From: Pseudobacteriovorax sp.
GTDB lineage: Bacteria > Bdellovibrionota_B > Oligoflexia > Oligoflexales > Oligoflexaceae
Reading direction: 5' to 3'
Length of the DNA stretch: 64,000 nt
NCBI GenBank assembly: GCA_013215145.1
Contig: JABSRP010000014.1
Span: 124,001 to 188,000 of the forward strand
Each line of letters begins with the position of its first letter. The stretch's first letter is position 1. Below are positions 24,712 through 33,557 of this stretch, in pieces. Position numbers and translations under genes: made by a program. The notes below the pieces were generated by a model. The model saw only the letters and a list, made by a program, of their open reading frames with translations. It made no database searches and was not told where the DNA came from.

Positions 24712-27700
24712 CTAGCCCTTCTCTTTGGGTTGTAAACCTTGGGACCGAGAGAACTGTTGCTGCTGCGCACTCTCGGCTTCAGAATCTGTGACTATAGTGG
24801 GAGTTACCATGATTAGTAACTCTGTTTGACTCTCTTCCATGAGTGTCGATCGAAAAAGTGCTCCCAATATGGGAATACTAGATAGCAATGGGATTCCAAT
24901 GGACGTTTCTGTCCGGCTGGTATCATAAATCCCCCCAATAACGCCTGTATCCCCACTTTCCCTGACCATTTGCGTAGAAAGCTCGCGGGTATTCTTATCT
25001 GCCAGAACCTCACCTGTCGGGGTGGATGGAGTATCACTTTTAATTTCTAAATCCATAATTACCGAACCATCAGCAGTAACTTGAGGTTTTACCTTCAGAG
25101 ATAAATTAAACTTAACCTCCTCAAGACCGGGAGCCTGTTCACCTCCACCGCCTCCTCCACCACCTGGCCCTACCACCGCCACACCACCTGCTGCAGGGCG
25201 GAAAAATTTGGAATTACCAGCCAGAATCAAAGCTTCCCTGCCATCAAGAACAAGAACTCGATTTGACTGAAGCACGTTGGTAGTGCCTTTTCTTTCTTCC
25301 ATCCTCAGCAAAAGATCTAAATCTATGAAGTTATTAATACTGCCAAATTTAAACTGAGCATTGCCAACAGATTGTACACCTCGAAGTCCGGGGTCAACAG
25401 AAAAGCTCGAGACAACGCTATTAGGGAAGTTGAGGGAACCAAAACCTAGCCCACGCCCAGGATCAAAGTTTAACAAGGAATTATTTAACCAAGATATCCC
25501 GAACAAATTACTATTGGTCTTTTGAATTTCCACAATTCTCGAAGCAATTTCTACTTGAGGAGTCTTGAGATCCAAACGTTTAATGATATTTTTAGTCTTA
25601 GCCAAAATATTATCAGGAGCTTCGACTACTATAGAATTAGTTCGAATATCAGCGCTAGCCTGAATTCTAGGGTCCACCTGTTTATCGCGAATAAGCAAAG
25701 CATTGATACGATCCGAAATTTCTTCAGCTTTAGCATTATTTAGACGAAAAACCAGGATTTTAGTCGGCGCTCTTCTGGTTTCAAATTGCTGTGCGCGCTC
25801 CAAAGCCTGAAGGTAGTTTGTTAGTCTTTCTATGGCATCTACTCGGACGATATTTTTCCCCACCCTCACCATACCAAGCGAATGAGTTTCCAATATAGCC
25901 CGTAGTGCTTCGTCCCAAGGCACTCCCTGAAAGTGAATAGATATAGTCAACTCTCCTACAGCTTTTGGGAAAATGAAGTTATTGCCTGTCTCTTCAGAGA
26001 AACTTTTAAAAACGATACTCAAAGGTGCATCAGTAAATTCCATATAAATAAGCTTATAGCTTGATTCTTGCGGTTGCGTCGAGTCAAGGTCCTGCTCGCC
26101 TATAACATCAGACTGAAGATTCAATTGGTTTTCTTGAAATCCTTGATTTTGAAAGTCACCTAAATTTTGCTCAACAAAGTCTGTCTCGAAGTTCTCCTGG
26201 TTTTGAAACTGATCAATATTTTGAGTCTGACCTTGATTCTGCAGCTGTTGATTTTGAAACAACTCTTGATTCTGAAATTGCTGGTTTTGGTTGCCAAATT
26301 CTAAATTATCGTTTTGAAACTGCTGGTTATTCAAAAACTGCACGTTTTGCTGTTGGTTTTCAAAAAATTCTTGGTTTTGGAATTGTCCTTGATTGTCAAA
26401 CTGCCCCTGGTTCTGGAATTGTTGGTTTTGAAACTGCCCTTGATTTTGATTCAAATTTTGAAATTGTTGCTGATTTATTTGGATTTCTTCATTGTTTTCG
26501 AAAAACTCCTGATTTTGACCGTTATCCTGTGCTACATAAGCAATGCCGTAGGATTCGACCAAATCGTAATCGCGACGAATACTCTCCAAACTACTAGAAT
26601 TAAAGCTATCGGGTAATCCCTGCTCGTCAATAGTTTGATTTTCTTCCAAAACATCCCGCAATTCCGTACTCTCAAATTCACCAGTATCGTTGCTAACAGC
26701 AGCATCCAAGAACTGAGGACGGTTGCTTTCTGCCTCGACGATGAGACCTATTTTAGTCTCACCTAGCTCAGTCGCTTTTTTCTCAATTACTGCTGCAGTA
26801 TTTGCCGTGCCGAAGTAATAGCTAGGAATTTCGAAGGTTAGTTTAATCTCCCCATCTTTCTCAAAAAATTTGGGGGATGCCGCTTCTCTAAGTGTTAAGA
26901 CTACATCAGTTATTCCCTCGTCTTCCAAAACACGCGTTCTTATGTAGGCCAGCGGGGATCGAAATTCGCTGGCGTCGATATCCCATTTTAACTTATCCCT
27001 AAGCCTAGTTTGAAAATAGCGCACAACGATCTCAGGCTGCCTTGACTGATTTTTTTCTTTAAATACTTCATATTGAGGCTCCCCCTTTGTTTCTATCCTG
27101 ATCGTGACCATCCTCTGAGCGGCATTGAATTCGAAACCTATCCACTGCAGCAGCGCTTTGGTGGGCAGAACCTCAACAACTTCTTGCTCCTCTGTCAATG
27201 GGAGAGGGTTCTCAACATCTGATTCTCCACCATCTATATTGATTTCTTGAATCTGTTGTTGCGCAAGAGATTCTTGGGTGATTTGTTCGGCACCAATGTC
27301 AAAATTATTTTGTATTGGTTGTTGAGCCTGATCCTGAAAAAGACTCAGGTTTTGTTGACTCTGTTGGCTAAACTGATCAAATTGCTGCGACTGTTGGTTA
27401 TCAAACGCAAAATCTTGCTCGTCCTCGAGAAAATTCCCTTGATCGTTTTGAAAAAATTGCTGATCGATGAGCTGGTCATCTTGAGCAAATTGCTGATTAT
27501 TGAATTGTTGATTATTGAATTGTTGATTATTGAATTGCTGATTAGAGAACTGATTATCGTTGAACTGTTGGTTATCAAATTGATTGTTATTAGACTGCTG
27601 ATTAACAAATTGATTATTATCAAATTGCTGGTTGGTGAATTGATTTTCAAACCCTTGTTGCTGATCGAATTCGTCATCGAAATCAGAATTTTCATTTTCA

Positions 27701-27801
27701 AAATTCTCTATAGCATTATCATTATCAGTACTTTGTTCTTCTGTCGAAGAACAAGCGGTTATCAAGACCACACAGATCAAATGTAGTATATATCGATTCA
27801 T
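24712..27801 (-). CDS. pilQ: Type IV pilus secretin with two Gln/Asn-rich segments
   Basis: 1029 residues, well above the usual 700-900. From the ATG at 27801 (AGAGAGG upstream) it has a lipoprotein signal (LITAC). Order: Q/N-rich block about 47-185; AMIN domain about 210-327 (LLQWIGFEFNAAQRMVTIRI); second Q/N-rich block about 423-570; STN/N0 domain about 582-660 (FTDAPLSIVFKSFSEETG); N1 about 678-743; secretin about 750-1005 with VEIASRIVEI and the PLLSSIPILGALFRS gate region; a run of glycines near 880. It forms the outer-membrane pilus channel. The Q/N blocks are made of short QFxNQ-type units and are not normal for the family. Confidence 0.92.
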   Translation of the reverse strand: MNRYILHLICVVLITACSSTEEQSTDNDNAIENFENENSDFDDEFDQQQGFENQFTNQQFDNNQFVNQQSNNNQFDNQQFNDNQFSNQQFNNQQFNNQQFNNQQFAQDDQLIDQQFFQNDQGNFLEDEQDFAFDNQQSQQFDQFSQQSQQNLSLFQDQAQQPIQNNFDIGAEQITQESLAQQQIQEINIDGGESDVENPLPLTEEQEVVEVLPTKALLQWIGFEFNAAQRMVTIRIETKGEPQYEVFKEKNQSRQPEIVVRYFQTRLRDKLKWDIDASEFRSPLAYIRTRVLEDEGITDVVLTLREAASPKFFEKDGEIKLTFEIPSYYFGTANTAAVIEKKATELGETKIGLIVEAESNRPQFLDAAVSNDTGEFESTELRDVLEENQTIDEQGLPDSFNSSSLESIRRDYDLVESYGIAYVAQDNGQNQEFFENNEEIQINQQQFQNLNQNQGQFQNQQFQNQGQFDNQGQFQNQEFFENQQQNVQFLNNQQFQNDNLEFGNQNQQFQNQELFQNQQLQNQGQTQNIDQFQNQENFETDFVEQNLGDFQNQGFQENQLNLQSDVIGEQDLDSTQPQESSYKLIYMEFTDAPLSIVFKSFSEETGNNFIFPKAVGELTISIHFQGVPWDEALRAILETHSLGMVRVGKNIVRVDAIERLTNYLQALERAQQFETRRAPTKILVFRLNNAKAEEISDRINALLIRDKQVDPRIQASADIRTNSIVVEAPDNILAKTKNIIKRLDLKTPQVEIASRIVEIQKTNSNLFGISWLNNSLLNFDPGRGLGFGSLNFPNSVVSSFSVDPGLRGVQSVGNAQFKFGSINNFIDLDLLLRMEERKGTTNVLQSNRVLVLDGREALILAGNSKFFRPAAGGVAVVGPGGGGGGGGEQAPGLEEVKFNLSLKVKPQVTADGSVIMDLEIKSDTPSTPTGEVLADKNTRELSTQMVRESGDTGVIGGIYDTSRTETSIGIPLLSSIPILGALFRSTLMEESQTELLIMVTPTIVTDSEAESAQQQQFSRSQGLQPKEKG
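26092..26535 (-). repeat. Coding low-complexity repeat, second Q/N block of PilQ
   Basis: About 148 codons of near-tandem units such as FQNQQFQNQGQFDNQG. The units vary, so the array looks degenerate rather than freshly expanded. The antisense strand is Leu/Ile-rich only as a by-product. Confidence 0.85.
27247..27663 (-). repeat. Coding low-complexity repeat, first Q/N block of PilQ
   Basis: About 139 codons. The core at about 27481-27620 has near-identical units (NNQQFNNQQF), including three almost exact 15-base copies at about 27492-27536. This is the part most likely to vary in copy number between strains. Confidence 0.85.
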
Positions 27802-27832
27802 ACCAAACCTCTCTCCAGTTAACTCTTTCAAA

Positions 27833-28765
27833 TTAAGGCGTAAAGCCAAGCTGTCTCGCGGCACGCTGCACCTCCTCCTGATCAACTCCATTAGCTGGCT
27901 GCTGATTTGGTCCGTCTTTTATAATGGTATCTGGGACCTGATTAGGAAGGCTATTGACTCCTACTCTCCCTGGAGTTTGGGTACCAGCCCCGGGATTATT
28001 CGTTATTGTTGTACTTGCAGGTTGATTGATATTAGGACTTCCATAGGGATTACCAAGGTTTTGTGCCTCAGGATTCCGCTGGGTTAGAGGAACTCCTCCA
28101 GGAGCGGGAAGAGGAGAGTCATCTCGAATACTCGTCTTATCTAACCGATCAAATTGAGGATTTGCTCCTGGCCTCAATCGTATAGTACCGATCTCGTCTT
28201 TTTTGATGTCACCAATATTAACTTCAATATCGGTAAATACCCGCGTCCCGTCTTCTCTCAATCGATATTGCCTCACTAGCAACCGACGCCTTTGGATGTC
28301 TAAAATCTTTCCCACAGCGATAGGATCACCTTTTTTCACAACGACTCCCTCTTTTTTTGGAGTCATAATTACAGCTCTAGACTCGCCATCGGGAAGTTTC
28401 CAAACCCCTTTAACAGAAAGCTGTTCAAGAGGATACGCCTGCAAAGGACTAACCATGGGGATCTCCGAACCAAAGACTTTTTCTGCTTCTGTTTGTTCCT
28501 TGATCTCCTGGTCGATAGATTTTGCAGGAGGTGCTAGAAAAGGATCATCATTGCCAAAGGATGAATATCTATATTCGGTCGTTGGTTCCACTATCTCTTC
28601 GATATTCAATCCGTTACCGACGGATCTATCTTTCAGGTCTTCAATCGGAATGGCATCTTCTTTGAGATCTAAGTCAGTAAGATCTAAAACCTCCAAATCA
28701 TTCTGGGCAGCAGCTGAGAATGCAGAAACGAGGGCTACAAGACCTAGTACTTTCTTCATAGTCAT
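27833..28765 (-). CDS. pilP: Type IV pilus inner-membrane lipoprotein-like PilP
   Basis: 310 residues. An N-terminal signal (KKVLGLVALVSAFSAAAQ) is followed by an acidic linker, then the PilP core about 70-210: DDPFLAPPA, LEQLSVKGVW, RAVIMTPKKEGVVVKKGDPIAVGKILDIQ. The C-terminal 100 residues are Pro/Gly/Asn-rich and disordered. No lipobox Cys is seen, unlike many PilP proteins. It should link the PilMNO inner-membrane platform to PilQ. The ATG overlaps the pilO stop (ATGA). Confidence 0.88.
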   Translation of the reverse strand: MTMKKVLGLVALVSAFSAAAQNDLEVLDLTDLDLKEDAIPIEDLKDRSVGNGLNIEEIVEPTTEYRYSSFGNDDPFLAPPAKSIDQEIKEQTEAEKVFGSEIPMVSPLQAYPLEQLSVKGVWKLPDGESRAVIMTPKKEGVVVKKGDPIAVGKILDIQRRRLLVRQYRLREDGTRVFTDIEVNIGDIKKDEIGTIRLRPGANPQFDRLDKTSIRDDSPLPAPGGVPLTQRNPEAQNLGNPYGSPNINQPASTTITNNPGAGTQTPGRVGVNSLPNQVPDTIIKDGPNQQPANGVDQEEVQRAARQLGFTP

Positions 28766-29358
28766 AGCCCTTTAAATAAAATAAGTTTTGCTTCGCTCAA
28801 GATTTCATTCTCAGTCTCTAGCTCTCCTTCAGCATTTTGGCGTTGATTCTTGACCATGCGAATCTGCCTTAAGTGCGTTAGGTTAGGCATATGGACCAGA
28901 CCGTCGTAAAACTGCATGATTTGGTTAAACTGGCCACGAACCTTTATTGTTACGGGGATTTCACTATAATCCAAATCCGCTCGCGGTCTCTGTTCGTCTC
29001 CCGGCCTGAATTCCATCAAAGAAACAGCAAACTGATTTTCCATCCTACCTAGGTTCGAAACGATCTTATCTATGTGGAGATTATCAGGAAGCACACCCTT
29101 TGCTGTTTCCAACTGGTTTTCAATATCTTTTATTCGACTTAAAAGTGCCGGCAGTTGATCAACTTTATTCTTCGCTCTATCGTAATTTCTATTTGAAGCA
29201 TCTAGTTGGGTCATAGCATCTTCTAGGTCTAGGGCTAAACGATCCCCCTCCTCCATCCAAAGATATAGACTTGGTAGAAGACCTAAACCAATGACAAGTA
29301 AAAATCTAATATGTAAAGGAGACGATTTGTATTTGTCTACTATATCCTCTACTTCCAT
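28762..29358 (-). CDS. pilO: Type IV pilus assembly protein PilO
   Basis: 198 residues: short cytoplasmic start, one membrane helix (about 17-35, HIRFLLVIGLGLLPSLYLWM), a coiled coil (about 40-90), and a ferredoxin-like periplasmic domain ending about 185 with IPVTIKVRGQFNQIMQFYDGL. This is the standard PilO outline, pairing with PilN below the secretin. It overlaps pilN by 10 bases and pilP by four. Confidence 0.9.
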   Translation of the reverse strand: MEVEDIVDKYKSSPLHIRFLLVIGLGLLPSLYLWMEEGDRLALDLEDAMTQLDASNRNYDRAKNKVDQLPALLSRIKDIENQLETAKGVLPDNLHIDKIVSNLGRMENQFAVSLMEFRPGDEQRPRADLDYSEIPVTIKVRGQFNQIMQFYDGLVHMPNLTHLRQIRMVKNQRQNAEGELETENEILSEAKLILFKGL

Positions 29359-30260
29359 TTTGGTTTCCTCGCTAGGCCCATAGAGTCCTCTATTTCATAG
29401 GAATATGAGGTTAGGTTTCCTTCTAGAAAATCGTTGCTATTTTTCTCTTTATAGGACACCACGATTTTGAAACTACTAATAAGCTGGCGTCCTTGATTCG
29501 CTTGAGGCCCACTTGAGATCTCAGTGTAATTTATTTCCACTCTATCAAAATAAAGCTGGGTTCGTACGTCACTAGGATCGTACTCCTGATTCGCAGTAGC
29601 TTTGATAGAGCTCATAAATTCACCAATAATGATTTTGCTAAAAGAAAATCCTTCGATTTCTATTCGGTCACCCTCAATTTTTTGTCCTATGATCTCGAGA
29701 CCCGTATTTACAAGTCCTCGTTCCGCTCCTCCATTACCGTCCTCTTGGCTTTGACCAGCCTGGTTGGTTCCTTCGCCACTAGTTTGAGTCTGGTTTTGTG
29801 TTTGATCGGTGTTTTGGCCAGCACCAGCGTCACGAGCTCCTCTTATAGCGTTAGCAGCCTGCTGGGCTAGCGGGGTTTCTCCCTCTCTAACGAAAGCGAT
29901 GCGGCTAAACCAAAGGCCCTTCGGTTTAATATTTTGCAGTGTCTCGATAAGAATAACTGGTTGATATCGAATTAGTTTTGATTCCGTAATTTTAAATAAC
30001 GAGTTTTTCTTTGACTCGAGTCTAGTAACCTTCTGATTCAAGTCATCATACTGTCTTGCTTCTCCCTGTATTTGCCGCAAATTTCCATTCACCAATTCTG
30101 TCCGAGATTGTATCTCGAGAATTTCTTCTTCTTGGATACCCAAATAAAATTGAATTCCCATTATGCTAGCTACTACTGCGATGAGAAGAACGAGCAAATC
30201 TCCAATAAACCAATAGGGGTTTTCAAGTTCTTCAACGGGTGTAAGGTTAATATCTAGCAA
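29349..30260 (-). CDS. pilN: Type IV pilus assembly protein PilN with a disordered insertion
   Basis: 303 residues, longer than the usual ~200. The start MLDINLTPVEE is the conserved PilN tail that docks on PilM (INLLP-like). One membrane helix spans about 19-41, followed by a coiled coil and a ferredoxin-like domain. A Gln/Asn/Gly-rich insertion (about 136-182, QNTDQTQNQTQTSGEGTN) breaks the periplasmic domain, echoing the composition seen in PilQ. Between pilM and pilN are 17 bases. Confidence 0.88.
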   Translation of the reverse strand: MLDINLTPVEELENPYWFIGDLLVLLIAVVASIMGIQFYLGIQEEEILEIQSRTELVNGNLRQIQGEARQYDDLNQKVTRLESKKNSLFKITESKLIRYQPVILIETLQNIKPKGLWFSRIAFVREGETPLAQQAANAIRGARDAGAGQNTDQTQNQTQTSGEGTNQAGQSQEDGNGGAERGLVNTGLEIIGQKIEGDRIEIEGFSFSKIIIGEFMSSIKATANQEYDPSDVRTQLYFDRVEINYTEISSGPQANQGRQLISSFKIVVSYKEKNSNDFLEGNLTSYSYEIEDSMGLARKPKWK

Positions 30261-30277
30261 GCTGATTCCTACCTATG

Positions 30278-31342
30278 CTATGCATGCTTAACTTTTCGCA
30301 ACCCTAGACCCACACTCACAGCATAGATCGCTCCATGACTGAGTAGGTACTCGGTATCGATTTTTGTGGGTCTTGGATCAATTTTTTGAAAAGGATTAAT
30401 AATCTGAACAGGACACTTTAACTCTGCAGAGAGTGAACTTGGTAGATCAAGTGTCAGGCTACCCCCACCACTCATAAAGGCATAGTTTAGTTCTGAGAAG
30501 CTACCGATATTCTCGTGCTCTAAGAAAAAATCGATGGTTTGCCTTATCTCTGCATTGATCTGGTCGTTTACTGTTTGGATCGACGGTAAGACTTTTTTGG
30601 CAATGGCCCCATCGCCTGAAGAGGCCGATATCTTTAAGCCTTCAGCGTTATTCACGTCAATCGATAAATCTTCCGCAATCTTTTTCGTAATGTGAGTGCC
30701 ACCAATAAAAAACTCGCGACTGAAAAGATATTCACCTTCATAGGAGATGATAACCTGTGTAGAGGTGGCTCCCACGTTGGCGAGCAATATAAGAGATTCT
30801 TTCATGGGGTAGGTGAAATTAAAGACATTGAATAGGCTAAAGGCATCGGTGTCTATCACTCCCACCTTCATTTTAAGTCCGTGCATCAATTCGATATACT
30901 GCTCGATAACATCAATCCGGCCGGCTACAATCAGAAATGTTTTTTCAGCACCTTCCGAAAACTTCGAAGGGATTTCTTGAAATCGAAAGTACATGTCAGA
31001 CATATCGTGATGAAACTGCTGTTTGGCTTCCTCAAAGACTTGCTCACCGAGGTCAGTCTCTTCGTCCGGTAGTAGTGATACCCTCTTATAAATCACCGAA
31101 AGCCCAGCCATCGAAAGAGCTACTCGTCTTCCCTTGACCTTAATCCCCAGGCTATGAATTAATTTACGGATGGTCTTCAGTACTTGATGCGCATCAACCA
31201 CCTCACCGTTAACCACAGTATTTGCGGGAAGGAGCTCAAGCCCTAGAGTTTTTAGCTTTCGCTTACTGCCACTTCCAATGACCTCGGCAATCTTTACCGA
31301 TGAGGTACCAATATCAATGGCGATAAGAGGTCGAGATATCAT
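30278..31342 (-). CDS. pilM: Type IV pilus assembly ATPase-fold protein PilM
   Basis: 354 residues with an actin-like fold. Visible nucleotide-binding elements: IAIDIGTSSVKIAEV at the N-terminus (phosphate 1), ILLANVGATSTQVII (phosphate 2) and AFMSGGGSLT (adenosine). It is cytoplasmic and binds the PilN tail. It is the first gene of pilMNOPQ, which then reads on through five more genes to pgeF. The promoter must lie in 31343-31613, shared with the divergent cystathionine beta-synthase; I could not fix its position. Confidence 0.92.
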   Translation of the reverse strand: MISRPLIAIDIGTSSVKIAEVIGSGSKRKLKTLGLELLPANTVVNGEVVDAHQVLKTIRKLIHSLGIKVKGRRVALSMAGLSVIYKRVSLLPDEETDLGEQVFEEAKQQFHHDMSDMYFRFQEIPSKFSEGAEKTFLIVAGRIDVIEQYIELMHGLKMKVGVIDTDAFSLFNVFNFTYPMKESLILLANVGATSTQVIISYEGEYLFSREFFIGGTHITKKIAEDLSIDVNNAEGLKISASSGDGAIAKKVLPSIQTVNDQINAEIRQTIDFFLEHENIGSFSELNYAFMSGGGSLTLDLPSSLSAELKCPVQIINPFQKIDPRPTKIDTEYLLSHGAIYAVSVGLGLRKVKHA

Positions 31343-31613
31343 AATGCTCAGTCTCAGTCTTGGTTTTGGCGGTTGCGAAACAGCGTCAAGATAGGATACT
31401 ACGCCTTTATTTTCCCATTAGGAGGGTGTGGCGTCAATAATACCTACTAGGCAGAACTTTTCGAGAGATCCACAGACTCTGCTAACCGTCAAGAATTTAT
31501 GAGCTTTATTGATTTCAATCGCAGACGAGCAAACCCTGCTATTGCCACCAGGGCCTGCCGTGGCGTATAGAAATTTTGTCAAAAAAATGACGCAACAAAT
31601 AAGGATGATTTCA

Positions 31614-32966
31614 ATGCTGTGCGAATCAATTTTAGAAACAATCGGAAACACCCCCATGGTGAAGCTCAACCGTGTTGGCTCCGATTTGGACTGCAACCTG
31701 TACGCCAAATGTGAATTTTTCAACCCAGGTGGATCGATAAAAGACAGAATCGCCTATCAGATGGTCATCGACGCCGAGAAAAAAGGGCGGATTAAAAAAG
31801 GCGACACCTTAATCGAGCCCACAAGCGGCAACACTGGAATCGGTCTAGCTCTCGCGGGAGCCGTTCGTGGATACCGCGTTATCATTACGATGCCTGAAAA
31901 AATGAGTCGTGAAAAGCAAGTCATCCTCGAGGCACTGGGTGCGGAAATCATTCGAACCCCCACCGAAGCCGCTTGGGACGATCCAGAAAGCCACATTAGC
32001 ATTGCCAATCGACTCCAAAGTGAGCTACCGAACGCCCACATTCTGGACCAATATGGAAACCCATCTAACCCCGAAGCTCATTACAACAACACAGCCGCCG
32101 AGATCTTAAAAGATCTCAACAACAAAGTGGATATGGTAGTTATCGGAGCTGGCACTGGTGGTACGATTACGGGCGTTGCCAAGCGGATAAAAGAGGCCTG
32201 TCCAGATGCCATCATAGTTGGTGCAGATCCTGAAGGGTCAATCCTTGCAGGAGGAACAGACGTTGGGACTTATAAGGTCGAGGGCATTGGCTACGATTTC
32301 GTTCCTCAGGTGCTCGATCAAGGCATTGTCGACCGATGGGTGAAGACCAAAGATCGGCAATCCTTTCAGCTAGCGCGTAGGCTTATCAAGGAAGAAGGAT
32401 TGCTATGCGGCGGATCCAGTGGTTCTGCTCTATATGCCGCCTTAAAGGAAGCCACCGGCCTCAGACCTGATCAAAACTGTGTTGTTTTGCTCGCCGATGG
32501 CGTACGCAACTATATGACTAAGTTTGTGGACGATCGTTGGATGAAAGAAAACAACTTTACAGGTCTTGAGGGAGTTCAAGGAACAGTCAAAACCATCGTA
32601 GCTGATAAGACTTCTGGTGGCCGCGAGGTGTATTCCATCGACGTTTGTGAAAAGCCGTCCAGTGCTATCGAACTCATGAGAGAAAAGGGGATCTCTCAGC
32701 TTCCCGTATTGAGCGATGATACCTTGGTAGGAATCCTCAACGAGGACCTTCTTTTAGGTTATTTAAGCTCTTCAGATGCCCAGCCCAAAACGATTGAGAC
32801 CATCATGGAACGCTCGGTCCCAACTGTTGAGCTTGACACACCTATTGGAGCCTTGCAGGACACTATTATTACCAATGGTTTAGCCGTCGTTGTCGATAAT
32901 GCCAATAAACCTTCCCATATTCTAACCAAGATAGATTTGGTAGAATGGATGTCAAAGGGTAAGTAG
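31614..32966 (+). CDS. Cystathionine beta-synthase with CBS-domain tail
   Basis: 450 residues from the ATG at 31614, eight bases after AAGGA; upstream in-frame codons lack a ribosome site. The PLP enzyme core (about 1-320) has NPGGSIKDR with the Schiff-base Lys, EPTSGNTGIGLA, GAGTGGTITG and GGSSGSALYAA. The C-terminal ~110 residues form a CBS-domain pair (KPSSAIELMREKGISQLPVL). It condenses serine or O-acetylserine with homocysteine. Together with the gene at 53377-54528 it could run reverse transsulfuration. A cysteine synthase role cannot be excluded, but the CBS-domain tail and length favour cystathionine synthase. Confidence 0.87.
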   Translation: MLCESILETIGNTPMVKLNRVGSDLDCNLYAKCEFFNPGGSIKDRIAYQMVIDAEKKGRIKKGDTLIEPTSGNTGIGLALAGAVRGYRVIITMPEKMSREKQVILEALGAEIIRTPTEAAWDDPESHISIANRLQSELPNAHILDQYGNPSNPEAHYNNTAAEILKDLNNKVDMVVIGAGTGGTITGVAKRIKEACPDAIIVGADPEGSILAGGTDVGTYKVEGIGYDFVPQVLDQGIVDRWVKTKDRQSFQLARRLIKEEGLLCGGSSGSALYAALKEATGLRPDQNCVVLLADGVRNYMTKFVDDRWMKENNFTGLEGVQGTVKTIVADKTSGGREVYSIDVCEKPSSAIELMREKGISQLPVLSDDTLVGILNEDLLLGYLSSSDAQPKTIETIMERSVPTVELDTPIGALQDTIITNGLAVVVDNANKPSHILTKIDLVEWMSKGK

Positions 32967-32967
32967 C

Positions 32968-33001
32968 GGAGGCTCCAGAGTAAGCCTCTCACGGGAGGCT
33001 T
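32968..33001 (+). promoter_or_regulatory. Overlapping hairpins over the ribosome site of the cNMP-binding gene
   Basis: Three elements follow the beta-synthase stop: GGAGGCT (32968-32974), AGCCTC (32983-32988) and GAGGCTT (32995-33001). The middle one can pair with either outer one. The second pairing (7 bp plus a wobble, 4-base loop) buries the GGGAGG ribosome site of the gene at 33003; the first leaves it free. It could also act as a weak terminator for the upstream gene, but the following T-run is only three bases. Confidence 0.45.
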
Positions 33002-33002
33002 T

Positions 33003-33557
33003 GTGGAAAACTTTGATAATTTAACCCCAGAGTTAATAGAGAAATTTCAAGATCCTACCTGGGGCGCTTCTCAGCTCCAGAAAATTGTACTTTTCAAATG
33101 CTTCGATAACGAAACTCTCAGAGAGATTTATAAACTAGGCACAGTGAATCTCATCAAAAAATCAGCTCACGCCGTCATCGAAGGAGAGCCCTCCCGAGGA
33201 ATCTATCTAATCCTCCACGGAACCCTTTCTGTTTTCAAAACCGATCCGGTGGCCAATCGTTCTCATCGATTAGCAACACTAGAGGCAGGTGATAGCTTTG
33301 GGGAATTAAGCCTTTTTGATCAAGCTCCCCGATCTGCCACCGTTGTAGCAGATATAGCCTCTTATCTGTTTCAATTGGAGTCAGAAAAGTTCGAGGATTT
33401 TCTTTCACAGATTGGCGATAGTCAAACCGCAATATTCTATAAAACCTGCGCCATCTCCATGAGTGAGCGCTTCCGCGCTCTCAACAGCGATTATATAACC
33501 TCTCAACAACTACTTTGGAAATACGCACTAAGAAAAGAAGATGCGGATACTGCTTAG
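33003..33557 (+). CDS. Single-domain cyclic-nucleotide-binding protein
   Basis: 184 residues. A CRP-type cNMP-binding fold occupies about 28-145, with GIYLILHGTLSVFKTD and the phosphate-binding cassette FGELSLFDQAPRSATVVA, including the Glu and Arg that hold the cyclic phosphate. There is no DNA-binding helix-turn-helix, so it probably acts by protein contact. The start is GTG with a GGGAGG site lying in the hairpin described at 32968-33001. Its stop overlaps the convergent FliG-like gene by four bases. Confidence 0.85.
   Translation: MENFDNLTPELIEKFQDPTWGASQLQKIVLFKCFDNETLREIYKLGTVNLIKKSAHAVIEGEPSRGIYLILHGTLSVFKTDPVANRSHRLATLEAGDSFGELSLFDQAPRSATVVADIASYLFQLESEKFEDFLSQIGDSQTAIFYKTCAISMSERFRALNSDYITSQQLLWKYALRKEDADTA

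Noticed and set aside
27247..27786. Long Leu/Ile-rich frames opposite pilQ
   Set aside because: They are by-products of the Gln/Asn codon repeats of PilQ and have no ribosome sites or protein-like features.
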